Source of the DNA: Synechococcaceae bacterium WBB_10_009 | Lineage (GTDB): Bacteria > Cyanobacteriota > Cyanobacteriia > PCC-6307 > Cyanobiaceae | Length of the DNA stretch: 9,364 nt | Assembly: GCA_010030955.1 (NCBI GenBank) | Contig: RHBP01000065.1 | Span: 1-9,364 of the forward strand | Direction: 5' to 3' | Shown here: in pieces, positions 1-5,994 of the stretch | Numbering within the stretch: position 1 is the first letter of the stretch | How the letters are laid out: every line of letters begins with the position of its first letter | The notes under the pieces: model-generated | Databases searched by the model: none | Told to the model about the DNA's origin: nothing | The model's input: the letters and a program-made list of their open reading frames with translations, nothing else | Position numbers and translations under genes: made by a program

Positions 1-638
1 ATGCGGCCACCTCGGGCACGGATGGCTCTCATACGTCCCGGGAAGTCGGGAGCGGTGCACAGCGAGCCGTTGGATTCGTACGGATTGGCACCGAGCATGA
101 ACAGGAAGTCGGTGCGATCCAGATCGGGGACCGGGATGGAGAGCGGGTTGCCGAACAGGTAACCGCTCGACACATGCTTGGGCATCTGGTCGACGGTGGA
201 AGCCGAGTAGATGTTCTTCGAACCCATGGCACGGATGAGCGGCGCATTGAAGATCACCGCACCGAGCGAGTGCACACCGGGATTGCCGAAGTAGGCGGCC
301 ACCGCGTCGCGGCCATGGCGCTGCTGCACCCCGCGCAGACCCTCCTCGACGATGGCGAACGCCTCGTCCCAACTGACCTCCTCCCACACAGCGGTGGCCG
401 GGTCGTCGCCCCGGCGAACGATCGGGGCGCGCAGACGATCCGGGTCCTCATGGAGCTTCTGCAGCGCCGAACCCTTGGGGCAGATGAATCCTCGCGACAA
501 TGCGTTGTCACGGTCGCCGCGAATGCGCAGCACGGCCCCGTCACGGATCGTCAGTTCCAGTCCGCAGGAGGCTTCGCACAGCGGACAGCTGCGATGGTGG
601 ATTGTGTCAGTTGCCATGTCAGATTGTATGTCCGTCAT
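1..638 (-). CDS. Molybdopterin oxidoreductase, N-terminal 212 residues (partial, runs off left edge)
   Basis: This is the N-terminal part of a DMSO-reductase-superfamily (Mo-bisPGD) oxidoreductase, formate-dehydrogenase/BisC-like; the substrate cannot be assigned. The frame is open from the ATG at 638 to the window edge. Visible is the 4Fe-4S binding pattern CPLCEASC (Cys18, Cys21, Cys25) followed by Cys53 in FICPKG, which gives CxxC-x3-C-x27-C, typical of the Fe4S4 domain of this superfamily. After it come the usual VSWDEAFAIV stretch (residues 88-97) and a FMLGANPYESN segment (180-190) of the molybdopterin-binding fold. There is no twin-arginine or other signal peptide, so it is probably cytoplasmic. 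The start is chosen for its strong GGAGGA ribosome-binding site; the second ATG (residue 8) has none. Serine codons are mostly TCG (7 of 15) and TCC (4), with only 2 AGC, unlike the rest of the window. The style is actinobacterial; this is inference. Confidence 0.88.
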   Translation of the reverse strand, partial: MTDIQSDMATDTIHHRSCPLCEASCGLELTIRDGAVLRIRGDRDNALSRGFICPKGSALQKLHEDPDRLRAPIVRRGDDPATAVWEEVSWDEAFAIVEEGLRGVQQRHGRDAVAAYFGNPGVHSLGAVIFNAPLIRAMGSKNIYSASTVDQMPKHVSSGYLFGNPLSIPVPDLDRTDFLFMLGANPYESNGSLCTAPDFPGRMRAIRARGGR

Positions 639-642
639 GAGG

Positions 643-648
643 TCCTCC
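643..648 (-). promoter_or_regulatory. Strong Shine-Dalgarno site of the molybdopterin oxidoreductase gene
   Basis: On the minus strand GGAGGA lies 4 nt before the ATG at 638. It decides the start of this gene. Such a near-perfect Shine-Dalgarno is not seen before the cyanobacterial genes of the window, so it also supports a foreign origin for the left end. Confidence 0.7.
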
Positions 649-688
649 GCTCGGGCGACCGGGCCGCCGCTGACCCTATCGCCCTCGC

Positions 689-1768
689 TCAGGGCCGATT
701 GAGGCCCGCCTGTAGCCAAGCCTCGAGCCGCTCCGCCAGCACCTCACGGGAGGCGTGCTGCTCCACCCAGCGGCGGCAGGCGGCCCGCTCAATGCGCTCC
801 ACCCGGCCCACCGCCGCCGCCAGGGCGTCCACGTCGTCGGGGGGCACCAGCTCCCCGGTGAGGCCGGACTGCACCAGCTCGCCGGGCCCCCCGCGCCGGT
901 AGGCCACCACCGGCACCCCGCAGGCCAGGGCCTCCACCACCACGTTGCCGTAGGCCTCGTTCCACTTGGGGGTGTTGAGCAGGGCCCGGCAGCGGCCCAA
1001 TTGCGCCTGCAGCTCGGCGGTGGGCAGGAACCCGCGCCACTGCAGGGTGCCGGCGGGCACCGAGGCCTCCACCGCCGCGGCATAGGCCGGGTCCTCCCGC
1101 AGGCCCCACACCGCCAGGGGGAGCCCCACCTGGGCGGCGGCGGCCGCCGCATCCTCGAGCCCCTTCTCGGGGGCCACCCGGCCCACCCAACCCAGCAGCG
1201 GCTCCGGCTGGGGGCAAAAGGCGTAGGCCGGCAGATCAAAGCCGTTGCCCACCACCACCGGCGGCTGGGGCAAGGCGAAATCAGCGGCCTGGCTGGAGCT
1301 GTGGAACGCCAGACGGCGCTGGTCCCAGCTGGCGATCGCGGCGATCTCCGCGTCGAGGGCCCCATGCACCGACCCCATGCTCACCAGGTGAAAGATCGGC
1401 AGCGGCGCCGTGGGCGTGAGCCAGAAGGGCAGCCAGTCGGCGCTGAGGTTGAGCACGGCGTCGAAGCCAGCCCCCGGGCCCTCCGCCAGCACCCGTCGCC
1501 ACAGCCGCGGCAACAGGCCCTCGGGCGCGATGGTGATGGGCCCGTCGTGGGGGGCGTGCTGCACGCTGGCCTGGGGGGCGCCGGGGCAGGTCCACAGCGC
1601 GGCCGCCGCGGCATCCGCAGGCAGGCATGAGCCAGCGGCCGCCAGCACCGTGACCCCATGGCCCCGTTGCAGCAACCCGGCCACCGCATTGGCCAAGGTG
1701 AGCTCCACGCCCCCGGCGGCACCGCTGCCCAGGGGGCCCAGGGGGGAGGCCACCACCAGCAGCTTCAT
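689..1768 (-). CDS. GT4-family glycosyltransferase
   Basis: A 359-residue protein with the two-domain GT-B layout of GT4 retaining glycosyltransferases, probably acting in the cytoplasm on a sugar-nucleotide donor. The acceptor and product are unknown. The N-terminal domain begins with a beta strand and a glycine-rich loop (MKLLVVASPLGPLGSGAAGG, then VELTLANAVAGLLQRGH, residues 1-37). The C-terminal domain has GRVAPEKG (196-203), which carries the Arg/Lys that contact the donor phosphates in this family. It also has the E-x7-E signature EAYGNVVVE (Glu271, Glu279) followed by ALACGVPVVAYRRGGPGELV. The reading frame is open further upstream to 1912, but that extension lies inside the transporter gene. 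The ATG at 1768 begins exactly at the expected first strand and overlaps the transporter's stop codon in an ATGA, implying translational coupling. Sugar export or envelope polysaccharide work would fit the context but is not shown. Confidence 0.85.
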   Translation of the reverse strand: MKLLVVASPLGPLGSGAAGGVELTLANAVAGLLQRGHGVTVLAAAGSCLPADAAAAALWTCPGAPQASVQHAPHDGPITIAPEGLLPRLWRRVLAEGPGAGFDAVLNLSADWLPFWLTPTAPLPIFHLVSMGSVHGALDAEIAAIASWDQRRLAFHSSSQAADFALPQPPVVVGNGFDLPAYAFCPQPEPLLGWVGRVAPEKGLEDAAAAAAQVGLPLAVWGLREDPAYAAAVEASVPAGTLQWRGFLPTAELQAQLGRCRALLNTPKWNEAYGNVVVEALACGVPVVAYRRGGPGELVQSGLTGELVPPDDVDALAAAVGRVERIERAACRRWVEQHASREVLAERLEAWLQAGLNRP

Positions 1769-2724
1769 GGCGCCCCCTCCACCGGCAAGGGCTGGGGGGC
1801 GGGCTGCCAGATCGAGGCGCGACGGTTGATCAGCACCACGCTCACCAAGGCCAGGGCCGCCCCCAGCCACTGCAGCGGCCGCAACTGTTCCCCCAGCAGC
1901 ACCACCCCACACAGCAGGGCAAACACGGGGGTGAGGAAGGTGAGGGCGGTGAAGCTGGTGAGCTCCCCCTGGTTGGCGAACCAGAAGAACAGGCCATAGG
2001 CCAAGGCACTGCCCAGCAGTGCCGCGTAGGCCATCAGGCCCCAGGCGGCCCCATCCCAGTGGGGCCAGGCCGGCGGGGCGGCGGGATTAAGCAGCGGCGC
2101 CAGCAGCGACGCCGTCAGCAGCGGCAGGCTCCCCAGCAGCATGTGCCAACCGGTGATGGCCACCGGATCGCTGTGGCGGCAGGCGTAACGGCTGATCACC
2201 GTGCCCACCGCCATGGCCAGGGCGGCCGCCAGCATCCACAGCTCGCCGTGGCTCCAGGCCCGCTCCCCCAGGGCCTCCGGGCCCATCAACCACCACTGGC
2301 GCAGCAGCGGCGCCGGCAACCCCAGGCAGAGGATCCCCAACAAACCGAGCAGCAGCCCCAGCCAGCCCACCGGATTGATCGCTTCGCCGAACAGGCTGCG
2401 GGCCAGCAGCGCCACCAGCAGGGGCTGCGAATCGATCAACACCGAGCCCAGGCCGGCGCCGGTGCCCCCCAGCCCCCGGGCCAATAGCCCCTGGAAGGCG
2501 GTGGCATCCACCAGGGTGAACAACAGCAGCCAGCCCCAATCGCGGCGGTCCACCGCCAGGCCGCCGCGCCAGAGCTGGGCCGCCAGCAGCAGCACCGCGC
2601 CGGCGGGCAGCAGCCGCAACCAGGCCAGGGTGAGGGGGCCGGCGCCGGCCAGCAGCGGCTTCATCGCCGCCATGGCGGTGCCCCACAGGGCAAAGGGCAG
2701 GAGCATCAACAGCCAGCGCAGCAT
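1765..2724 (-). CDS. EamA/DMT-family transporter
   Basis: A 319-residue, very hydrophobic inner-membrane protein made of two homologous EamA halves (about residues 5-135 and 160-303), giving roughly ten transmembrane helices as expected for the drug/metabolite transporter superfamily. The first half begins LLMLLPFALWGTAMAAMKP; the second contains LGSALAYGLFFWFANQ and ends with a helix reading LGAALALVSVVLINRR. The charged tail then finishes in the stop codon that overlaps the glycosyltransferase start. EamA proteins export amino acids, nucleosides or other small metabolites, but the substrate cannot be read from sequence. The start could be the GTG at 2727 or the adjacent ATG at 2724; ATG is preferred, and neither has a good Shine-Dalgarno. 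It is divergent from sppA and in one unit with the downstream glycosyltransferase. Confidence 0.88.
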   Translation of the reverse strand: MLRWLLMLLPFALWGTAMAAMKPLLAGAGPLTLAWLRLLPAGAVLLLAAQLWRGGLAVDRRDWGWLLLFTLVDATAFQGLLARGLGGTGAGLGSVLIDSQPLLVALLARSLFGEAINPVGWLGLLLGLLGILCLGLPAPLLRQWWLMGPEALGERAWSHGELWMLAAALAMAVGTVISRYACRHSDPVAITGWHMLLGSLPLLTASLLAPLLNPAAPPAWPHWDGAAWGLMAYAALLGSALAYGLFFWFANQGELTSFTALTFLTPVFALLCGVVLLGEQLRPLQWLGAALALVSVVLINRRASIWQPAPQPLPVEGAP

Positions 2725-2727
2725 CAC

Positions 2728-2783
2728 CGGCTTCAGCCGCCCACGGGCTCCTTTTTAAGATCCAGCCACTGCACACCGCCGCA
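2728..2783. promoter_or_regulatory. Divergent intergenic region between the EamA gene and sppA
   Basis: This short gap must hold the start signals for both divergent units unless promoters lie inside the genes. On the plus strand TAAGAT at 2756-2761, at the end of a T-run, is a plausible -10 box (4 of 6 matches to TATAAT) for sppA, about 22 bases before its ATG. No convincing -35 box is seen at the right distance, and no clear box is seen for the minus strand. The assignment is an inference. Confidence 0.3.
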
Positions 2784-3596
2784 ATGATCTGGCCCTGGCG
2801 CCGCACGTCCCGCCGCAAACTGGCGCGCATCGCCATCGAGGGGCCCATCGCCGCCGGCACCCGCACCCGGGTGGTGAAGGCCCTGCGGGAGGTGGAGCAG
2901 CGGCAATGCCCCGCCCTGCTGCTGCGGATCGACAGCCCGGGCGGCACCGTGGGCGACAGCCAGGAGATCCATGCGGCCATCGGCCGGCTGCGGGCCAAGG
3001 GCTGCCGCGTGGTGGCCAGCTTTGGCAACATCTCCGCCTCCGGCGGGGTCTACGTGGGCGTGGCCGCCGAGAAGATCGTGGCCAACGCGGGCAGCATCAC
3101 CGGCTCCATCGGGGTGATCCTGCGGGGCAACAACCTCTCCCGGCTGCTGGAGCGCATCGGCATCCAGTTTGAGACGGTGAAAAGCGGCCTCTACAAAGAC
3201 ATCCTCTCGCCGGATCGCGCCCTCACCGGCGCCGAGCGCACCCTGCTGCAGGAGCTGATCGACTCGAGCTACGGCCAGTTTGTGGCGGCCGTGGCCGCGG
3301 GCCGCGGCCTCGACGAGGCCACGGTGCGCGGCTTCGCCGACGGGCGGGTGTTCAGCGGCGCCCAGGCCCTGGAGCTGGGGCTGGTGGATGCCCTAGGGGA
3401 TGAGGACAGCGCCCGCCGGCTGGCCTGCGAGCTGGCGGGTCTCGACCCGGAGAAAACGCGGCCGCTGGAATTTGGCAAACCCAAAAAGGGGGTGGGCAGC
3501 CTGATTCCGGGTCGCAGCGCCCTGGCCCGCCTGGGGGATGCCCTGCGGCTGGAGCTGGCCTGGAGCGGCCAACCCCTGTGGCTGCACCGCCCGTGA
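2784..3596 (+). CDS. sppA: Signal peptide peptidase SppA, short form (peptidase S49)
   Basis: A 270-residue S49-family serine protease that would degrade cleaved signal peptides or other membrane-embedded peptides using a Ser-Lys dyad. The sequence shows LLLRIDSPGGTV (46-56), typical of the first S49 strand and turn, then NISASGGVYV (82-91) with the probable nucleophile Ser86. GSITGSIGVI (103-112) follows, then SGLYKDI (134-140) with the probable general base Lys138. A typical GRVFSGAQALELGLVDALG segment (187-205) follows. The length fits the short, single-domain SppA rather than the 600-residue two-domain E. coli form. No N-terminal membrane anchor or signal peptide is evident; the N-terminus is basic (WPWRRTSRRK), so membrane association would have to come from oligomerisation or charge. 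The stop overlaps the GTG of aroH by 4 nt, so the two are probably co-translated. Confidence 0.92.
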   Translation: MIWPWRRTSRRKLARIAIEGPIAAGTRTRVVKALREVEQRQCPALLLRIDSPGGTVGDSQEIHAAIGRLRAKGCRVVASFGNISASGGVYVGVAAEKIVANAGSITGSIGVILRGNNLSRLLERIGIQFETVKSGLYKDILSPDRALTGAERTLLQELIDSSYGQFVAAVAAGRGLDEATVRGFADGRVFSGAQALELGLVDALGDEDSARRLACELAGLDPEKTRPLEFGKPKKGVGSLIPGRSALARLGDALRLELAWSGQPLWLHRP

Positions 3597-3970
3597 GCAG
3601 CGCCAGCCCGCTGCGGGCCCTGCGGGGGGCCACCACCGCCGCCGCCAACACGGCGGAGGCCATCGAGGCGGCGGTCAACGAACTGCTGGATGCCCTGGCG
3701 GAGCGCAACCAGCTCAGCGGCGAGCAGCTGCTGTCGATCACCTTTTCGGTCACCGCCGATCTCGACGCCTGCTTCCCGGCGGCCATCGCCCGGCGGCGGC
3801 CCGGCTGGGGGGCGGTGGCCCTGCTCGATTGCCAGCAGATGGCCGTGGCCGGCGACCTACCCCGCTGCATCCGGCTGCTGGCCCATGCCTGGCTGGAGCA
3901 ACCGCCGCGCCACGCCTACCTGCGCGAGGCGATGCGGCTGCGGCCGGACCTGGCGGAGCCCGGCGCCTGA
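3593..3970 (+). CDS. aroH: Chorismate mutase, AroH type
   Basis: A 125-residue protein of the AroH family (the B. subtilis trimeric chorismate mutase fold), which converts chorismate to prephenate on the way to phenylalanine and tyrosine. Family motifs are all in order: LRGATT (10-15, with the active-site Arg11 matching B. subtilis Arg7), TADLDACFPA (54-63), GDLPRCIR (87-94, Arg94 matching Arg90), HAYLREA (107-113, Tyr109 matching Tyr108) and LRPDL (116-120). The position of catalytic Glu78 of the B. subtilis enzyme is occupied here by Gln82 (DCQQMAV). The GTG at 3593 is chosen because it overlaps the sppA stop (GTGA). A longer form from the GTG at 3578 would add five residues and overlap sppA by 19 bases. 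The enzyme is probably cytoplasmic. Pairing with sppA is probably just compact gene order, not a shared pathway. Confidence 0.93.
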   Translation: MSSASPLRALRGATTAAANTAEAIEAAVNELLDALAERNQLSGEQLLSITFSVTADLDACFPAAIARRRPGWGAVALLDCQQMAVAGDLPRCIRLLAHAWLEQPPRHAYLREAMRLRPDLAEPGA

Positions 3971-4079
3971 AGCCCAGCCGGCACCCTGCCAGCTGACCCG
4001 CCGGCCACCACCCGGGGTGGCGGGGCCCAGCCGCACGAGAATTTCAGCGGGGCCTCGGCCCCCCTCCCACACACAGACC

Positions 4080-4682
4080 ATGTCCCTCCTTCGCACCGCG
4101 GCCGTCGGCACGGCCCTCGGCGCCGCCGCCACCTGCCTGGCGGGCGCGGCCTCGCTGCTGGCCCCCTCCGGCTTATCTGGACTGCCGGCGGCCCAGGCCC
4201 AGGGCACCCCCAGCATCATGGAATTCCGCTGGGACCCCAACAAGGACTACCGCAAGCTCTACTACTTCACCACCAGCACGGTGCGGCTGCAGCGCGGTGA
4301 GTACTACTTCGTGCTCAAACCGAAGGACCGCAAAACCGCCATCCTCAAGCTGGCGGTGAGCTTCCCCAAGGATTTCGAGAGCACGATCGACCCCAAGAAC
4401 GTCAAGCTCTGCACGATGGCCGCGGGCAGCTTCACCAAGAAGACCCGTTGCGAGACCACCATCCCCGCCACGATTGAATTGGCGGCCAATGGCAAAACCA
4501 TCGAGGTGTTCCCGAACACGCCGGTTCCCGTCGGCAAGACCATCGGCGTTTACATGATGATCTTCAATCCGCGCCAGGCCGGAATGTTCCAGGTGAACGC
4601 CATGGCCCAGGCCCCCGGTGACATCCCCGTGAGCGGCTACCTCGGCAGTTGGCTGATCCAGGTGGATGCCAGCTCCTACTGA
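4080..4682 (+). CDS. DUF2808 secreted protein, copy 1
   Basis: A 200-residue protein of the DUF2808 family, which I know from cyanobacteria and which has no established function. A signal peptide is clear: MSLLRTA, a hydrophobic alanine/leucine-rich core, and a probable cleavage after AQA40, so the mature protein would be exported to the periplasm or beyond. The mature part shows MEFRWDPNKDYRKLYY (47-62), LKPKDRKTAILKL (79-91), FPKDFESTIDPKNVKLC (95-111) and the conserved C-terminal APGDIPVSGYLGSW (178-191). Two cysteines, Cys111 and Cys124, are kept in the downstream paralog and could form a disulfide. An FPNTPVPVGKTIGV stretch (144-157) is also shared. The ATG at 4080 is the only start that exposes a proper signal peptide; no Shine-Dalgarno precedes it. 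The gene is GC-rich like its neighbours, unlike copy 2. Confidence 0.85.
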   Translation: MSLLRTAAVGTALGAAATCLAGAASLLAPSGLSGLPAAQAQGTPSIMEFRWDPNKDYRKLYYFTTSTVRLQRGEYYFVLKPKDRKTAILKLAVSFPKDFESTIDPKNVKLCTMAAGSFTKKTRCETTIPATIELAANGKTIEVFPNTPVPVGKTIGVYMMIFNPRQAGMFQVNAMAQAPGDIPVSGYLGSWLIQVDASSY

Positions 4683-4705
4683 TCACAACGCACTGATCAC
4701 AACGC
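4678..4705. repeat. Two perfect tandem copies of a 14-bp unit
   Basis: ACTGATCACAACGC occurs at 4678-4691 and again immediately at 4692-4705. The first copy contains the end of the last Tyr codon and the TGA stop of DUF2808 copy 1; each copy holds the palindrome TGATCA. This looks like a local slippage duplication, or a small protein-binding site in two copies between the two paralogs; the sequence alone does not decide. Confidence 0.85.
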
Positions 4706-4747
4706 ATCGAATCGCATTCAAGCCTTCGCATCCATTCACTGAACGCC

Positions 4748-5317
4748 ATGAAGCGCATCCAATTTCTGTTCACAGCGATCTGCACAGCATGCGTGACTGG
4801 CTTCACCACGCTGGCGGCGGCTCCAACAGCACAAGCCGACACAGGCAGCAGCAGCGGCTTGGAGTTTCGTTGGGATAACAGCGATCAAGACTACCGGAAA
4901 CTTTATTACCACATCTCATCAGCACGGGCCAGCAATCGATCCGATTACCATTTGGTTTTAGGGCCAAAAGATCGAAAGACAGCCATGTTGAAGCTGGCGA
5001 TTTCGGTGCCGAAGGATTTCGATGCCTACATCGATCCCAAAAACGTCGAACTCTGCTACATGCTTCGCGGAGGCGTGACCCGCAAGACGGAATGCCAGAA
5101 GATGATTCCCTCCGTGGTGGAGGTGAACAAAGAGGGCACCGCCATCGAAATTTTCCCCAATGAACCGGTGCCGGTGGGTCGCTCGATCGGCGTGCGGATT
5201 CAACTCAACAACCCCTACAACCCGGGGATGTATCAGTTCAATGCCTTGGCCCAAGCCCCAGGCGATGTGCCCATCTCGGGCTACCTGGGCAGCTGGGTGA
5301 TCGAGATCTCCCCCTGA
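4748..5317 (+). CDS. DUF2808 secreted protein, copy 2
   Basis: A 189-residue paralog of the gene just upstream. It has a signal peptide MKRIQFLFTAICTACVTGF with probable cleavage after AQA30. The mature domain follows copy 1 motif for motif: LEFRWDNSDQDYRKLYY (38-54), LGPKDRKTAMLKL (71-83), VPKDFDAYIDPKNVELC (87-103), FPNEPVPVGRSIGV (136-149) and APGDVPISGYLGSW (170-183). The cysteine pair is retained (Cys103, Cys116). Between the shared blocks the residues differ considerably, so the duplication is not recent. Base composition is visibly lower in GC: 26 of 60 bases are G or C in 4861-4920, against 35 of 60 in a matching part of copy 1 (4261-4320), with codons such as TTT, TTA and AAA that neighbours avoid. 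Function unknown; export is well supported. The start is the ATG at 4748, where the signal peptide begins. Confidence 0.85.
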   Translation: MKRIQFLFTAICTACVTGFTTLAAAPTAQADTGSSSGLEFRWDNSDQDYRKLYYHISSARASNRSDYHLVLGPKDRKTAMLKLAISVPKDFDAYIDPKNVELCYMLRGGVTRKTECQKMIPSVVEVNKEGTAIEIFPNEPVPVGRSIGVRIQLNNPYNPGMYQFNALAQAPGDVPISGYLGSWVIEISP

Positions 5318-5329
5318 GCAGGTCTGCCC

Positions 5330-5363
5330 TTGAGCCTGGCGCCCACAACCCGCCTGATAGGGT
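5330..5363 (+). promoter_or_regulatory. Candidate promoter for rpmH and the downstream cluster
   Basis: In the 83-base gap before rpmH, TTGAGC (5330-5335) could serve as a -35 box, and TGATAGGGT (5355-5363) resembles an extended -10 box of GC-rich cyanobacteria. The spacing is long (19-22 bases depending on the frame of the -10 box), so only the -10 part is moderately credible. A promoter is expected here because the conserved rpmH-rnpA block starts just downstream. Confidence 0.3.
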
Positions 5364-5400
5364 GGTGGATCGCCCATGACGCCGCAGCCGAGATCAGGCC

Positions 5401-5538
5401 ATGACCAAACGCACCCTCGAAGGAACCAGCCGCAAGCGCAAGCGCGTCTCCGGTTTCCGGGTGCGCATGCGCAGCCACACCGGCCGCCGCGTGATCCGCA
5501 CCCGCCGCAAGCGTGGCCGCGCTCGCCTGGCGGTTTGA
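5401..5538 (+). CDS. rpmH: 50S ribosomal protein L34
   Basis: A 45-residue, very basic protein that is plainly L34: it begins MTKRTLEGTSRKRKR, continues VSGFRVRMRSHTGRRVI and ends RRKRGRARLAV. L34 binds 23S rRNA in the large ribosomal subunit and is usually 44-46 residues long, so the gene is complete. The RVRMRSHTGR core with the following arginine-rich tail is the family signature. The start ATG at 5401 follows AGATCAGGCC; only a weak Shine-Dalgarno is present. As in most bacteria it lies directly upstream of rnpA, here after a 69-base gap in which no terminator is seen. Confidence 0.97.
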   Translation: MTKRTLEGTSRKRKRVSGFRVRMRSHTGRRVIRTRRKRGRARLAV

Positions 5539-5607
5539 TCCGCACCCTGGCCTGAGCCTGCGGCCCAGCCCCAACGCCCCCCAGCCCACTCCCGATCGCC
5601 ATCCCCC

Positions 5608-5994
5608 ATGGTGCTACCCCGGGATCAAAGGCTGCGGGGGCGTTTTGTGTTTGACCGCCTCTACCAACGGGGCCAGCGGCTGCACGGCACCTGGATGACC
5701 GTGCGTTGCCTGACGGCCGAACCCCAGCTGCTGAAACCGGATCCCCGCGACCCCCATCCCACCAACCACCGGGTGGCCGTGGTGGTGAGCAGCAAGGTGA
5801 GCAAGCGGGCCGTGCAACGCAACCGCCTGCGCCGCCTGCTGCAGGGCCACGTGAGCGGCCTGCTGCGGCAATGGCCGGCAGGGCAAGGGCAGTGGCTGCT
5901 GATTTCCCTGAAACCCGGCAGCGAAACCGCCGACCCCGCGGCCCTGCTGGGAGAATGTTCCTCACTCCTCGCCCGGGCAGGGCTTCAGCCATGA
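5608..5994 (+). CDS. rnpA: Ribonuclease P protein component
   Basis: A 128-residue protein subunit of RNase P, which with the RNase P RNA removes the 5' leader from precursor tRNAs. The N-terminus LPRDQRLRGRFVFDRLYQRG (3-22) is the usual opening of the family. The central RNR signature SKRAVQRNRLRRLL (65-78), which contacts the P RNA, is intact. The strand HRVAVVVSSKVSK before it is typical, as is the C-terminal LLARAGL. An acidic/proline insertion (residues 42-53, LKPDPRDPHPTN) sits in the loop before the central strand and is somewhat longer than in the E. coli protein, so far as I can judge. It follows rpmH, and its stop overlaps the start of the PH-domain gene in an ATGA. Confidence 0.96.
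   Translation: MVLPRDQRLRGRFVFDRLYQRGQRLHGTWMTVRCLTAEPQLLKPDPRDPHPTNHRVAVVVSSKVSKRAVQRNRLRRLLQGHVSGLLRQWPAGQGQWLLISLKPGSETADPAALLGECSSLLARAGLQP

Noticed and set aside
653..684. Inverted repeat GGGCGA/TCGCCC with a 20-base spacer at the suspected junction
   Set aside because: It is short and widely spaced; there are no target-site duplications or transposase remnants, so it does not support a mobile element end.
1769..1912. N-terminal extension of the glycosyltransferase up to 1912
   Set aside because: It lies inside the transporter gene and is Gly/Ala-rich with no homology pattern; the ATG at 1768 fits the GT4 fold and couples with the transporter stop.
2087..3031. A 314-codon minus-strand frame overlapping the EamA gene and sppA
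   Set aside because: It overlaps the transporter gene on the same strand in another frame and part of sppA in antisense; there are no recognisable domains.
4004..4021. GCCACC/GGTGGC hairpin with a 6-base loop after aroH as a terminator
   Set aside because: The stem is only 6 bp and no T-run follows; such hairpins are frequent by chance in DNA this GC-rich.
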